DNA of 64,000 bases, taken from contig JAUHXS010000004.1 in the NCBI GenBank assembly GCA_030426955.1, positions 124,001 through 188,000 on the forward strand, in the 5' to 3' direction. Position numbers and translations under genes: made by a program. Position 1 is the stretch's first letter, and the number at the start of each line of letters is the position of its first letter. The stretch is from Bacteroidia bacterium (lineage in GTDB: Bacteria > Bacteroidota > Bacteroidia > Chitinophagales > JAUHXS01). The notes below the pieces were generated by a model, which was not told the origin of the DNA, made no database searches, and saw nothing but the letters and a program-made list of their open reading frames with translations. This document shows positions 20,379 through 29,985 of this stretch, piece by piece.

Positions 20379-20694
20379 AGTTTATATGTATGGCCAATTG
20401 GCTGGTATGTTATCAGAAGATGAGCACGGTTATCACTTTAAATATGATGAATTATACCTCAATACTGAAAGTTCTGAACCCATTAGTTTAACGCTTCCAC
20501 TAGATACAAAAGAATACCAGAGCAATATACTTTTTCCTTTTTTTGATGGGTTAATACCTGAAGGATGGTTATTGGATATAGCTCAGAAAAGCTGGAAGCT
20601 AAACCCAAGAGATCGTATGGAGATTTTATTACATACCTGCCAAGACTGTATAGGAGCAGTATCAATTGAAGCAATAGCTGAGCATGAAAAATAA
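20365..20694 (+). CDS. hipS: HipS-like protein (separate HipA N-terminal domain)
   Basis: A 109-residue protein equivalent to the N-terminal subdomain 1 of HipA (couple_hipA), encoded as its own gene. The sequence ISLTLPLDTKEY, then FPFFDGLIPEGWLLDIAQ, followed by CQDCIGAVSI, matches the family core. In characterised HipBST systems (E. coli O127) the HipS protein is the antitoxin that neutralises the HipT kinase, with HipB helping and giving autoregulation. Position and size match that plan. It overlaps both neighbours (14 and 11 bases). Confidence 0.85.
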   Translation: MKKARVYMYGQLAGMLSEDEHGYHFKYDELYLNTESSEPISLTLPLDTKEYQSNILFPFFDGLIPEGWLLDIAQKSWKLNPRDRMEILLHTCQDCIGAVSIEAIAEHEK

Positions 20695-21643
20695 ATGTCT
20701 ATACTGTTATAATGAACTATCTTCTTTGGAATTGAAATCGGAAGCAGGAAAGAGCAGGTTTCATGAAAGATGTTGTAAAAAGTTTTTTGGGAAATCGACT
20801 CCACCTATAATTGGCTTTACAAAAGATCAATTACTTGAATTAGCGGAAAAAGTAGTTAAGTCACAAAAAACGGTTACAGGAGTTCAACCCAAACTCTCTT
20901 TAGGAATTAATAGAAATCATAATATTCCAGATAGACTTACTATCGTGGGCTTATGGGGAGAATATATCCTCAAACCCCAAAATGAAATGTATCTAAAGCT
21001 TCCTGAAAATGAAGACTTAACGATGCATTTAGCTGAGTCTTGCAAAATCAAAACCGTCCCACACTCACTTATTAGGATAAAGTCTGGTGAACTCGCCTAT
21101 ATCACAAAACGGGTTGATAGGCAAAATAACAAGAAGATTCCCATGGAAGATATGTGCCAGTTGACTGAGCGATTGACGGAGCATAAATACAAAGGGTCAT
21201 ATGAACAAATTGCCAAAGCAATTAAAAAGTATTCTATCAATCCTGGATTAGATATTATTGATTTTTACGAATTAGTCCTATTTAGCTTTCTCACGGGGAA
21301 TAACGATATGCACTTAAAAAATTTCTCCCTTCTTAGGTCTAAACTGGGCTTCCAACTCTGTCCAGCATATGATTTGGTTGCTTCTGAACTTGCTGTTAAA
21401 ACGGATGATGAGGATCTTGCTTTAACTCTGAATGGAAAAAAGAATAAGATAAAAAAAGCAGACTTTATAGCAGCTATGAGAGCAAGTAATATAGACGAGA
21501 AAGTAATTGACAATATTTTCCGAAAGTACAGTGAACTTAGCAAGGGCTGGAGTAAAATAATTAATCGGAGTTTTCTAACATCTGAGTTAAAGACTGAATA
21601 CAAGGAATTGATTAATAAAAAAGTCGCGCAGATAGAACTATAA
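20684..21643 (+). CDS. hipT: HipT-like serine/threonine kinase toxin with N-terminal zinc-finger-like motif
   Basis: A 319-residue HipA-fold kinase without the N-terminal subdomain, which is the preceding gene. The glycine-rich loop region TGVQPKLSLGI lies near residues 64-74, the catalytic GNNDMHLKNFSLL near 205, and the metal-binding AYDLVASE near 227, so the active site appears intact. HipA phosphorylates glutamyl-tRNA synthetase and HipT tryptophanyl-tRNA synthetase; the target here is unknown. The first 35 residues carry CLYC and HERCC, a probable zinc site seen in related Bacteroidota proteins but absent from E. coli HipA. The loop has one serine in place of the paired autophosphorylation serines of E. 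coli HipT. Confidence 0.87.
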   Translation: MKNKCLYCYNELSSLELKSEAGKSRFHERCCKKFFGKSTPPIIGFTKDQLLELAEKVVKSQKTVTGVQPKLSLGINRNHNIPDRLTIVGLWGEYILKPQNEMYLKLPENEDLTMHLAESCKIKTVPHSLIRIKSGELAYITKRVDRQNNKKIPMEDMCQLTERLTEHKYKGSYEQIAKAIKKYSINPGLDIIDFYELVLFSFLTGNNDMHLKNFSLLRSKLGFQLCPAYDLVASELAVKTDDEDLALTLNGKKNKIKKADFIAAMRASNIDEKVIDNIFRKYSELSKGWSKIINRSFLTSELKTEYKELINKKVAQIEL

Positions 21644-21737
21644 GTAATAATGTATTAAAAAGTATCTTGACTAGCTAAGTTGTAAGATTTTGGTGCTTTT
21701 CCAGTAGCTATATCTATCACGTTAGTATGTGGTCAAA

Positions 21738-24700
21738 TTACCGTGCCAGCAATACAGTACCATGTTGTGCAATGGTTTCATTTAATAATGATGTAAATTC
21801 CACTTTATAAGTAAATACTTGAGAGCTAGCTTCTTTTTTAGGACCTAGCCATTTAAAATTAGGATCTAGAGATTCAAAGACTAACTTACCCAAATTGTTA
21901 TATAAGCTAATTTTAAAGGTTTTTAAATTCTCAGACTTAACTCTAAAAAAATCATTTTCACCATCATCATTAGGTGTAAAGACGTTAGGAATAAAGAGAT
22001 AGTCTTGTCGACAATCCATAAAAGTAGCTTCCAAAGTATCACTGGAATTAACACATCCATTGTTATTCAACATTACCCAGTATGTCCCAGGTATTTCTAC
22101 TTGAATTGATTGTGTAATAGCTTCATTAGACCAATTAAAAACAGTGCCTTCTGGTTGATCTCCTGCATCTAGAACTAAAGGCAACTCTTGGCAAGCTACA
22201 GTATCATCACCTATTTCAACGATTGGGTATTGATAAACATGAAGCGTCACGGTAACTGAATCAGGATATCCACAGCCTTCAATAACAACACCATAGGAAA
22301 TAGTTTCATCCGGGCTTGCTATAGGGTTTGGAATATTAACATCAGATAATCCGGTTGGGGGAGACCATGAGTATGTCGTCCCTCCTTCAGCCAACAGTTG
22401 AATGCTTTCTCCCACGCATATTGAAATATCTGATACAGCATTGCCCTCAACTGAATCAATCATAGTAATTGAAGCTACCTGACTATCTACCCGACATTCT
22501 TTAAAAATGTAAACGGTATAATCAACGGAGCTATCAATTATGGCCAATGGCATATTAGATGTATCGTCATCAAGCTGTGAAGAAGGTTTCCATAAATAAT
22601 GATCTCCTCCAGATATATAAAGATGAACAGAGTCGCCGTAACAAACCGAAGTATCTGTTATTGTCATATACGATGTATCTCGTGCAAATCTTGCAATATA
22701 GCTATCGTCAGATGCAGCTGAAGTAGCGTCATAGTATGCATTGCCAAATTCTTTTAATGGCAGAGATGAATCTGCTCCCCAAACCTCTCCTGTGAGCCAG
22801 ATACTTTGATCGAGCTTATTAATGGTTATTGCATTTCTCAAATCACGTCCTGAGCTTCCAAAATATGTTGCCCATTCTAATTCTCCATCTGGGTAAAATT
22901 CTGTAATAAAAAAATCGCGGTCACCGTTAAGCGTGTCGTCATAATAAGCCCCTTTCTCTGGATCTTTAGTAAAAAGATCTGTACTTATGGTCTGAAACAA
23001 AACAAAAACATGGTTACAATCACCTATTGCTATACGAGATTCGTAATAACAGTCCTTGTCACTTCCTCCATATAGGGTTGCCCATAGCCTATTCCCTGCA
23101 TTATCAAACTTTAGTACAAAAGCATCAGATGAGCCAGAAAGAGTACTATCATAATATGTTCCAGCATCTTGACTTGGGAAATTAGCCGATTCGGTTAGCC
23201 CAGTTATATACAGATTCCCTTCCTCATCCGTCGCCGCACCAAAGCCTTGATCTTTTTCATCACCTCCATATAACGTTGACCAGACGAGGTCTCCATTGTT
23301 GTTGAATTTTGAAATAAAAACATCTGAAGAGTTCATCCCTTTTGTATTGTCAAAATAGGTTCCCGTATCTTCTAAAGGAAAATCATTGGAAGAAGTCCAA
23401 CCAGTTAAAAATATATTATCGTCTCCATCAGTTGTAATATATGATCCTTGATCAGTACCACTGCCTCCCCAGAAAGTACTCCATTCCAAATCTCCAAAGT
23501 TGTCAAACTTCATTACAAAGGCATCTAATCCATTGTTTATCGGATCAAAGTAAGTTCCAGTATCCTTCAACGGAAAATCGGGTGAGGCTGTGAAGCCAGT
23601 AATAAAGACATTGTTTTGGTTATCTGTTGCAACCGACTCAATCCAATCGTCTGTATTTCCTTGACCAGCAATATAAGTTCCCCATAAACGATTTCCTTGA
23701 TTGTCAAACTTAGCAATAAATGCATCTCCGCCAAAAAGCGAAGTACCTCCATAGGTATTATCAAAATAGGTTCCTGCATCAAAAACAGGAAAGTTTAGAG
23801 AGTTTGTAAATCCAGCAACAAATATATTCCCATTGGCATCGGTTGCAATCGCTTCCCCTTGGTCCAGATTGCTTCCGCCATACAAGGTGGCCCATTTGAT
23901 TACCCCTTTATTATCAAGTTTTAATATTAATACTTCTGTATTGCCATTCTGTATGCTATCAAAGTAAGTCTCATTATTTACAAGTGGTATATCGGAAGAA
24001 CCATTGTACCCCGTAATAAACATATTACCATTTGCATCTCCATCTATAGCAAGGGTTCCAATAAGCCCATTACCTGTGTAATAAGTAAACCAAGTTAAAG
24101 GCGGGTCAATTACTACCGTTTGATTTGAGGGAAGCTTTTCCGCTTTAAAAGATAGATGGTAAACATTTTTTTGTGGTACACCTATGTCAAAAGTCTGATA
24201 GTTATCTCTTTGACTTATTAGATTGTAAGAACAGTTAATCGGCTCTTTGGAACTTTGATTGTAGGTATACAATCGTCCATCTTGTATCGAGCCCATTGGA
24301 GTAGATATATGAATGTTATCCGATTTAATATTCATAGTACCAGCTCCCTCGTATAACAATTGAATGTCTTGTATATTTGATTCTGGATGAAGCACAAAGT
24401 CATATTTCAATCCATTCTCTGACATATACATTACCCAGTCTATTTTAGGGTAGATATCTTTAACAATTAATTTTCGATAGCTTTTTATATGCGTAATTCC
24501 GTCTTGACAATGACTTAAGTAATAGTTTTTTTCAATGATTGCTGGGCTAAATTCTTGAATATTACTTTTTCGAATATCTGCTCCTAAGAGATTCATATCA
24601 AACCTAGACCAAGTTTTTATGAACTTATCTTTTTTTGACTTATGTTCCTTTGATCCTTTTTGCTCGTCTTCATCTTCGTGAATTTCTTCTATTGTTACAA

Positions 24701-24947
24701 ATAGGTAGCTAAGTCCTTTTGAGGTTAGTAAAATATTTATTTCATCAGAACTAGCTTTATACAATACTTCAGGAAGTAAATCTCCCTCAACGTTAATGAA
24801 CTGACCTCTGTTTTCTTCAAATAAAAAGGGCTGGCTAGGCATATTAATTGAGGCATCAAGACTAGATGAATACAGTATACCCCGATTAATCAATCCTAAG
24901 AGAAAAATGAGAGTAATCTTTTTAAATGAATTTGAATAGCAGATCAT
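21738..24947 (-). CDS. T9SS type B protein with DUF7948 and SBBP propeller repeats
   Basis: A 1069-residue secreted protein. A hydrophobic N-terminal segment (ITLIFLLGLINRGIL) serves as signal peptide. Residues about 38-290 form a domain of the DUF7948 kind (FEENRGQF, LSYLFVTIEE) with a charged insertion rich in K and E. Residues about 295-700 hold at least seven SBBP-type blades with the pattern DANGNIFVAGFT, then FPVFDAGTYFD. Two Ig-like segments follow, the second with SICVGESIQLLAEGGTTYSW. The C-terminal 85 residues (YLFIPNVFTPNDDGENDFFR onward) are a CHU_C sorting domain, marking it for T9SS export. It is convergent with hipT. A role in surface adhesion or gliding is plausible but unproven. 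Confidence 0.9.
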   Translation of the reverse strand: MICYSNSFKKITLIFLLGLINRGILYSSSLDASINMPSQPFLFEENRGQFINVEGDLLPEVLYKASSDEINILLTSKGLSYLFVTIEEIHEDEDEQKGSKEHKSKKDKFIKTWSRFDMNLLGADIRKSNIQEFSPAIIEKNYYLSHCQDGITHIKSYRKLIVKDIYPKIDWVMYMSENGLKYDFVLHPESNIQDIQLLYEGAGTMNIKSDNIHISTPMGSIQDGRLYTYNQSSKEPINCSYNLISQRDNYQTFDIGVPQKNVYHLSFKAEKLPSNQTVVIDPPLTWFTYYTGNGLIGTLAIDGDANGNMFITGYNGSSDIPLVNNETYFDSIQNGNTEVLILKLDNKGVIKWATLYGGSNLDQGEAIATDANGNIFVAGFTNSLNFPVFDAGTYFDNTYGGTSLFGGDAFIAKFDNQGNRLWGTYIAGQGNTDDWIESVATDNQNNVFITGFTASPDFPLKDTGTYFDPINNGLDAFVMKFDNFGDLEWSTFWGGSGTDQGSYITTDGDDNIFLTGWTSSNDFPLEDTGTYFDNTKGMNSSDVFISKFNNNGDLVWSTLYGGDEKDQGFGAATDEEGNLYITGLTESANFPSQDAGTYYDSTLSGSSDAFVLKFDNAGNRLWATLYGGSDKDCYYESRIAIGDCNHVFVLFQTISTDLFTKDPEKGAYYDDTLNGDRDFFITEFYPDGELEWATYFGSSGRDLRNAITINKLDQSIWLTGEVWGADSSLPLKEFGNAYYDATSAASDDSYIARFARDTSYMTITDTSVCYGDSVHLYISGGDHYLWKPSSQLDDDTSNMPLAIIDSSVDYTVYIFKECRVDSQVASITMIDSVEGNAVSDISICVGESIQLLAEGGTTYSWSPPTGLSDVNIPNPIASPDETISYGVVIEGCGYPDSVTVTLHVYQYPIVEIGDDTVACQELPLVLDAGDQPEGTVFNWSNEAITQSIQVEIPGTYWVMLNNNGCVNSSDTLEATFMDCRQDYLFIPNVFTPNDDGENDFFRVKSENLKTFKISLYNNLGKLVFESLDPNFKWLGPKKEASSQVFTYKVEFTSLLNETIAQHGTVLLAR

Positions 24948-25023
24948 TAATCTTGTAAGTATAATGAAATGCTAAAAGACAAAAATTAAATCTTCCTAGA
25001 ATGTTTTAAATTCACATTAGCCA

Positions 25024-25045
25024 AACCAATTTTAATAAATTGGTT
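25024..25045. other. Perfect hairpin in the gap between two type B genes
   Basis: AACCAATTT and AAATTGGTT are exact complements around a 4-base loop. The site lies about 45 bases past the stop of the upstream gene on the minus strand and about 75 bases before the start of the next. It may end transcription of the lamin-tail gene or be an operator; the sequence does not decide. Confidence 0.35.
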
Positions 25046-25077
25046 GCGTGATTCTTACCACACAAAATGTTAGGAAT

Positions 25078-25099
25078 CAAAATCATCTCTATGATTTTG
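25078..25099 (-). terminator. Hairpin overlapping a stop codon
   Basis: CAAAATCAT and ATGATTTTG pair perfectly around CTCT, and the stop codon of the lamin-tail gene lies inside the stem-loop. There is no clear U-run on the minus strand after it, so a terminator role is weakly supported. Confidence 0.3.
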
Positions 25100-27662
25100 T
25101 CATAACCCCACAAGCAAATTTGTAAATCTGATTTCCTTTCTCAACATGGAATAATTTGACAAGAAAAATGTAAACCCCATCTACTACTATTTTCCCTTCC
25201 GAATTGGTTCCGTCCCAAATAAAGAAGCCTTTGTTGTCTAATGAGTTGCTTTTCACTAAATGATGAATATAATTGCCATCGATATCAAAGATTTCGATAT
25301 TGAGAACGTAGTTAGGTTCATCAACATGATAATGAATATTCAATAAATCATTATATCCATCACCGTTAGGAGAAATTACATCTGGCTCTAGGAAAAAAAT
25401 TTGATCAATATTAGAGGTAGTAATGATGGTAGAGTTTGAGTAAGTTGGGGTAGCAAACCCTGCTGTTGAAGTAGCAGAATGCCAATTATTTTGATCTTGC
25501 GTTGGTGCGTTATGAGATAGTCGCTCTAAAGAAACACCATCAACAACATCCAACAAAGGTAAATGCATATCTTCGCTGTATGCAAACTCATCTAAAATAT
25601 TGCCTTTTTTGTCCAACAAAACTACATTTCCTGTGTCGTCAGGGTAGGAGGGTAAACTAGTAGTAACGATCAAATCCCGATTCGGCACATAATAGGAGCT
25701 GATTAGTTCATCGTTATTTTCAGTTAATACAATATGATCTTGGGGGAAGAAAAGCCAACTTTCTTCTGATGGAATAATAACCTGATCAATAGCGCCATTA
25801 TCACCTCGATTGGCCATTCGAATATCTTTTAAATCTAAAATCTTATCTGATTGATTATAAATTTCTACAAAATCTTCTCCTCCAGTTTTAGGATTTGGTA
25901 GAATCTCATTAATAATAATGTCAAAGCTATCTGCTGGTTCCGAAATACCAAAACGATGCAGGTCTGATGAAATTAAGTTCCCTGAGCAATCAGATAAACT
26001 ATCTAATCGCAAGGTGTATATCACTTTGCTTTCTAGCTCGGGTGACAATATAAGCTTGAGTATAGTAAAAGAATCTAGAATACTGATTGTTTGTACTTCA
26101 ATGTCATTTGGCGAAATGTTAAAATACTCATAATTGTTAAGCACCTCAGGATCGAGCTCTTCACTAAAAGTGAGTTGAATAGTTGAACTATCTAGCACAA
26201 AAAGCTTGGATAATTTCGGTGCAGTAATATCAGGATTGACATCCTGAACTGAGTTAATCTTTCCCGGAGTACCACCTAAATTGTTCTCACTACTTTTCCA
26301 GTTGTTTTCTCCTTCACATGGATTTAGCGGATCAATCATCTCAAGTGACCATCCTCCTAATTTTTTTAAATTATCATCATGCCAGTTTTCAGCATATTGA
26401 ACCTTGTGAATGGTCTGTCCGTTTTCATCTCTTAAGGTGATGATGTCTCCAGAATTATTAAGTGATGGCCAGCTACTCAGTGGTAATGTTTTGCCATGTA
26501 ATTGATACAAGCTGTCCGCATCAGCAGGACAAAGAATTAAGAAACTATCAGGCGCAATAATAACCTTAGGTAAAATAACTGTTGTTGTTTGATCGCTTAT
26601 CTTCCAATCTCCTAGATTTATATCATGGTGTGTTGTATTATGCAATTCAATAAACTCATGCTCTGGCAAACCTATTTGTGGATCCGGATCTGCAAATAGT
26701 TCGTTGATGACGATCTCGTAAGGATCAGTATAAAATTTTGTAAAGCTGATTACAATACTGGTATCATTACCATTCAAATCAAGGACGTTAGTCATGGTTA
26801 ATTCATAGTGAATTTCATCTACAAAATCATTTTGAAATTTAATAAATACTGTATTTGTAACGGAATGAAAATATACTGTGTCGATAGTGCCTAATGAAGG
26901 AGAGAGAATAAAATTGTTTAATTCAAGCGTTGAGCTATCGAGCGTTTCGTTGAAATAAACGAATAATGAATTATTACCAACTATTTCAAAACTATCGACT
27001 TTGGGAGCAACAGTATCAACTCTAATGGAACCAACATAGATATCATCAAAATAAAATTTATCAGCACGACTGGCAGTATGTTTGCATGATAATCCAAAGT
27101 ATTTTGAAGATTTGTAAGTGCTATCAACTATACTATCCTGCAAAACATAGTTATTTAGTGTTGCTGAGGTATCTAGAAATACAAACCATTTCGAAAGCTC
27201 ATTTCGAATAATTTTGAGTTTAAAAACATTATTACTTTTGGATAGTGTCCCATCAAGCCCTGATAGGATTGCGCTTGTAGCAATGCTGTCTTGACGTATT
27301 AAATTAACCGCATCAGAACTACCACTTTCTCCAATTTCTAAGTAATATCCTTTAAAATTGTCAGACAAAGTAGTTGTATCTGAAGCAAGAAAGACTTTTA
27401 ATTGATTGCTGGATGAGGGAGAGAATTCCAGATTAACCCAAAGTTCCCACTCAACACTTTCTAGAGCAATATCATTTGCAGTATAAATGATTGCTTCATT
27501 AGTAAAAGCACTGTCTTGCAATTGTAACTGTTGATTTCCATTGATGCCAAATCTACTTGTATCGCCTAACCAATTTGTAAGTGCATTGCTCGAAAAGTCC
27601 TGATTGATTTGAGCAGTCAGAAAAATTGGCAAGGTGAGAAAGAAAAAGCTGAGACGCATCAA
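25089..27662 (-). CDS. T9SS type B-like surface protein with two lamin-tail domains
   Basis: An 857-residue exported protein with signal peptide MMRLSFFFLTLPIFLTAQ. The first 200 residues resemble a concanavalin-like beta-sandwich (NQLKVFLASDTTTL, YYLEIGESG). Two bacterial Ig-like domains of the SbsA type follow, each marked by a YFNETLDSSTL or TFSEELDPEVL motif. Each precedes a lamin-tail domain: INELFADPDPQIGLPEHEF near residue 318 and INEILPNPKTGGEDFVEIYN near 583. The last 100 residues (PDVISPNGDGYNDLLNIHY onward) are a CHU_C/FlgD-like sorting domain. Lamin-tail domains in bacteria occur in secreted enzymes and adhesins; no enzyme domain is visible here. It ends 9 bases from the start-side neighbour mlaF gene on the same strand, but is expressed downstream of it. 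Confidence 0.88.
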   Translation of the reverse strand: MMRLSFFFLTLPIFLTAQINQDFSSNALTNWLGDTSRFGINGNQQLQLQDSAFTNEAIIYTANDIALESVEWELWVNLEFSPSSSNQLKVFLASDTTTLSDNFKGYYLEIGESGSSDAVNLIRQDSIATSAILSGLDGTLSKSNNVFKLKIIRNELSKWFVFLDTSATLNNYVLQDSIVDSTYKSSKYFGLSCKHTASRADKFYFDDIYVGSIRVDTVAPKVDSFEIVGNNSLFVYFNETLDSSTLELNNFILSPSLGTIDTVYFHSVTNTVFIKFQNDFVDEIHYELTMTNVLDLNGNDTSIVISFTKFYTDPYEIVINELFADPDPQIGLPEHEFIELHNTTHHDINLGDWKISDQTTTVILPKVIIAPDSFLILCPADADSLYQLHGKTLPLSSWPSLNNSGDIITLRDENGQTIHKVQYAENWHDDNLKKLGGWSLEMIDPLNPCEGENNWKSSENNLGGTPGKINSVQDVNPDITAPKLSKLFVLDSSTIQLTFSEELDPEVLNNYEYFNISPNDIEVQTISILDSFTILKLILSPELESKVIYTLRLDSLSDCSGNLISSDLHRFGISEPADSFDIIINEILPNPKTGGEDFVEIYNQSDKILDLKDIRMANRGDNGAIDQVIIPSEESWLFFPQDHIVLTENNDELISSYYVPNRDLIVTTSLPSYPDDTGNVVLLDKKGNILDEFAYSEDMHLPLLDVVDGVSLERLSHNAPTQDQNNWHSATSTAGFATPTYSNSTIITTSNIDQIFFLEPDVISPNGDGYNDLLNIHYHVDEPNYVLNIEIFDIDGNYIHHLVKSNSLDNKGFFIWDGTNSEGKIVVDGVYIFLVKLFHVEKGNQIYKFACGVMTKS

Positions 27663-27670
27663 CGTGTAAT

Positions 27671-28429
27671 TTATTTCACGTAGTGTTTTCTAGCTTCTTT
27701 TAGGAACTCCGACGAAAAAATGAAGTTTTCCAGTCGTTCGTTTTTTGCGGTCATTAAATCCTTGCTTGTTCCCTCCCAATGCTTTTCTCCTTCAAACATA
27801 TATAAAATATAATCTCCGATTTGCATCACGGAGTTCATGTCATGCGTATTGACAAAAGTGGTAATATTATACTCTTGTGTAATTTCTTGAATCAGTTTAT
27901 CAATCACAATAGATGTCTGAGGGTCTAAGCCAGAGTTTGGCTCATCACAAAACAAATACTTTGGATTTTGAACGATAGCCCTAGCAATCCCTACTCGTTT
28001 CATCATACCACCACTTATCTCAGAGGGATATAATTTATTAGCTCCCTTGAGATTAACTCTTTCCAAACAAAAGTTTACTCGATCTTTCTTTTCCTTTTCG
28101 CTCATATCCGTAAACATGTTTAAGGGAAAAATAACATTCTCTTCAACGGTCATGGAGTCGAATAGTGCATTTCCTTGAAAAAGCATCCCAATCTCTTTGC
28201 GTATAGCTTTTCTTTCGTTAATGTTCATTTTGGAGAAATTCTCATTGTTATAAAAAACGCCTCCACTATCTACCTCAAACAGACCAACCATGCATTTCAT
28301 CAATACGGTTTTCCCAGAGCCACTTGTGCCGATTACTAAGCTCGTTTTTCCAGGCTCAAATGTAGCAGAGATATTTCTTAAGACTTCTTTGTCTCCAAAA
28401 GATTTAGCGATATTTCTAAGCTCAATCAT
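27671..28429 (-). CDS. mlaF: ABC transporter ATP-binding protein, MlaF-like
   Basis: A 252-residue ABC ATPase with all motifs: Walker A GTSGSGKT near residue 33, Q-loop MLFQGNALFDSMT, signature SEISGGMMKRVGIARA, Walker B YLFCDEPNSGLDP and the switch histidine in VNTHDMNS. The methionine-rich signature and the permease partner place it in the MlaF group, which powers phospholipid movement between the membranes to keep the outer leaflet asymmetric. It starts directly after the permease stop (no gap), so the pair is coupled. The MCE-domain partner is not adjacent. Confidence 0.9.
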   Translation of the reverse strand: MIELRNIAKSFGDKEVLRNISATFEPGKTSLVIGTSGSGKTVLMKCMVGLFEVDSGGVFYNNENFSKMNINERKAIRKEIGMLFQGNALFDSMTVEENVIFPLNMFTDMSEKEKKDRVNFCLERVNLKGANKLYPSEISGGMMKRVGIARAIVQNPKYLFCDEPNSGLDPQTSIVIDKLIQEITQEYNITTFVNTHDMNSVMQIGDYILYMFEGEKHWEGTSKDLMTAKNERLENFIFSSEFLKEARKHYVK

Positions 28430-29167
28430 TTATAGTAGTAATTCAGCTAATAGGTAATCTGCAAATAAGATAAGGATACAACTAAAAACCACAGCTCGTG
28501 TACTTGATTGCCCAACCTCTAGTGAACCACCATCTGTAAAATAACCTTGATAAGCAGAGACTGAAGTGATGATGAAAGCAAAAGTAACAGCCTTGACCAT
28601 ACACAATATCAAATTAAGTGTTCTAAAAGAATCCCTAGCACCAATACTAAACTCTTCTGGAGTGAGAATGCCTGTTAATGAACCTGCCAGTACACCTCCA
28701 TAAATCCCCAAAAATGCTGCAATAATAATCAAGCATGGAATAATTAAAACAGCAGCAATTATTTTAGGGCCAATTAAATAACTTGGTGTATTTACACCCA
28801 TAATTTCCAACGCGTCTATTTGCTCTGTGATGCGCATACTGCCTAACTCAGATGCCACACTAGAACCAATTTTTCCCGCCAATACCAAACAAGTAATAGT
28901 AGGTGCTAATTCTAAAATAGTTGAATCACTGACAATGGTTCCGATAACAGACCTAGCAATTAATGGTGAAATGAGCTGATAGGCGGTTTGAACTGTCGTC
29001 ACTGCACCTATAAATACGGAGATAATAGCTACAATGCCCAGAGAACCGATACCAATTTCATTCATTTGTCTGATGGTCTCACGCCAGTAAATGGAAACCT
29101 TTTCAGGCTTAACGAACAAGCTTTTGAGTAATAGAATATACTTTCCGAAATGGTAAAAAAGATTCAT
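28430..29167 (-). CDS. mlaE: MlaE-type ABC transporter permease
   Basis: A membrane protein of 245 residues with five or six hydrophobic segments. The MlaE-family core is visible: IGSLGIVAIISVFIGAVTTV, then the conserved GKIGSSVASELGSMRITEQIDALEIMGVNT and VSAYQGYF. It forms a dimer that binds MlaF and handles lipids at the inner membrane. I chose the ATG giving MNLFYHFGKYILLLKSLF; an extension to a TTG at 29212 is possible but adds 15 residues that do not look conserved. It is divergent from the SDR gene at 29266. Confidence 0.9.
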   Translation of the reverse strand: MNLFYHFGKYILLLKSLFVKPEKVSIYWRETIRQMNEIGIGSLGIVAIISVFIGAVTTVQTAYQLISPLIARSVIGTIVSDSTILELAPTITCLVLAGKIGSSVASELGSMRITEQIDALEIMGVNTPSYLIGPKIIAAVLIIPCLIIIAAFLGIYGGVLAGSLTGILTPEEFSIGARDSFRTLNLILCMVKAVTFAFIITSVSAYQGYFTDGGSLEVGQSSTRAVVFSCILILFADYLLAELLL

Positions 29168-29265
29168 ATAGTTTCCCGTTTCAAATACGGTAAGAGCATA
29201 AAAATAAGCCAAAATATGTACTTAGTCAAAGCCATAACAGATAATCTAAAATTTATTTAATTTTA

Positions 29266-29985
29266 ATGAATATGGACGAAAGAAAAAAGATAGTCGTAAC
29301 AGGGGCAACTAAAGGAATTGGCCGAGCCATTTCCATGCAATTTTCGCGGGAAAAATTCGATCTAGCGATTTGCAGTAGAAGTTTTGAAGAACTTGAATTA
29401 TTCAGAAGTGAACTTCAAAAGATTGATAATAAAATAGATATCCTTTATGATGTTTGTGATGTTTCAGATAAAAATATGCTGAAAGGCTTTGCCGATAAAA
29501 TTAAAAAGAAATGGAATAGATTAGACATTTTAGTAAACAATGCTGGTGTTTTTATTCCAGGGAAAGTTCATGAGGAGGAAGAAGGGGCATTGGAAAAAAT
29601 GATAGAAACGAATTTATATAGCACTTATCATTTAACAAGGTATTTACTCTCCCTAATGATGCCGCATAAATCAGGGCATATATTTAACATATGTTCAATA
29701 GCAAGCATCATGGCTTATGAAAATGGTGGTTCCTATAGCGTTTCAAAATTTGCCATGCATGGACTGTCAAAAGTACTTCGCGAAGAGATGAAGCCTCATG
29801 GTGTAAGAGTAACTTCTATGTTACCAGGCGCTACTTTGACAAACTCTTGGGAAGGTGTTGATTTACCTGAAGAACGCTTTATGAGAGCTGAGGATGTTGC
29901 CTCTCTTGTTTACGACGTATATAAAATTAATGATAGAACCAATGTAGAAGAGGTTGTTTTAAGGCCGATTCTGGGAGATATTTGA
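29266..29985 (+). CDS. Short-chain dehydrogenase/reductase
   Basis: A classical SDR oxidoreductase of 239 residues. The NAD(P)-binding motif TGATKGIGRAI is at the N-terminus, NNAG follows near residue 90, the catalytic serine lies in ICSIAS, and the YSVSK pair gives the catalytic tyrosine and lysine near residue 155. The substrate cannot be read from sequence. The N-terminal RSF after the second strand hints at NADPH preference, which is only a suggestion. It stands alone, divergent from the mla pair, and is followed by a 183-base gap in which I see no gene. Confidence 0.92.
   Translation: MNMDERKKIVVTGATKGIGRAISMQFSREKFDLAICSRSFEELELFRSELQKIDNKIDILYDVCDVSDKNMLKGFADKIKKKWNRLDILVNNAGVFIPGKVHEEEEGALEKMIETNLYSTYHLTRYLLSLMMPHKSGHIFNICSIASIMAYENGGSYSVSKFAMHGLSKVLREEMKPHGVRVTSMLPGATLTNSWEGVDLPEERFMRAEDVASLVYDVYKINDRTNVEEVVLRPILGDI

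Noticed and set aside
21655-21737. Minus-strand open stretch past the SBBP gene stop, encoding TGKAPKSYNL, which looks protein-like
   Set aside because: It is only about 20 codons long, has no start, and matches nothing else in the window; chance is sufficient.
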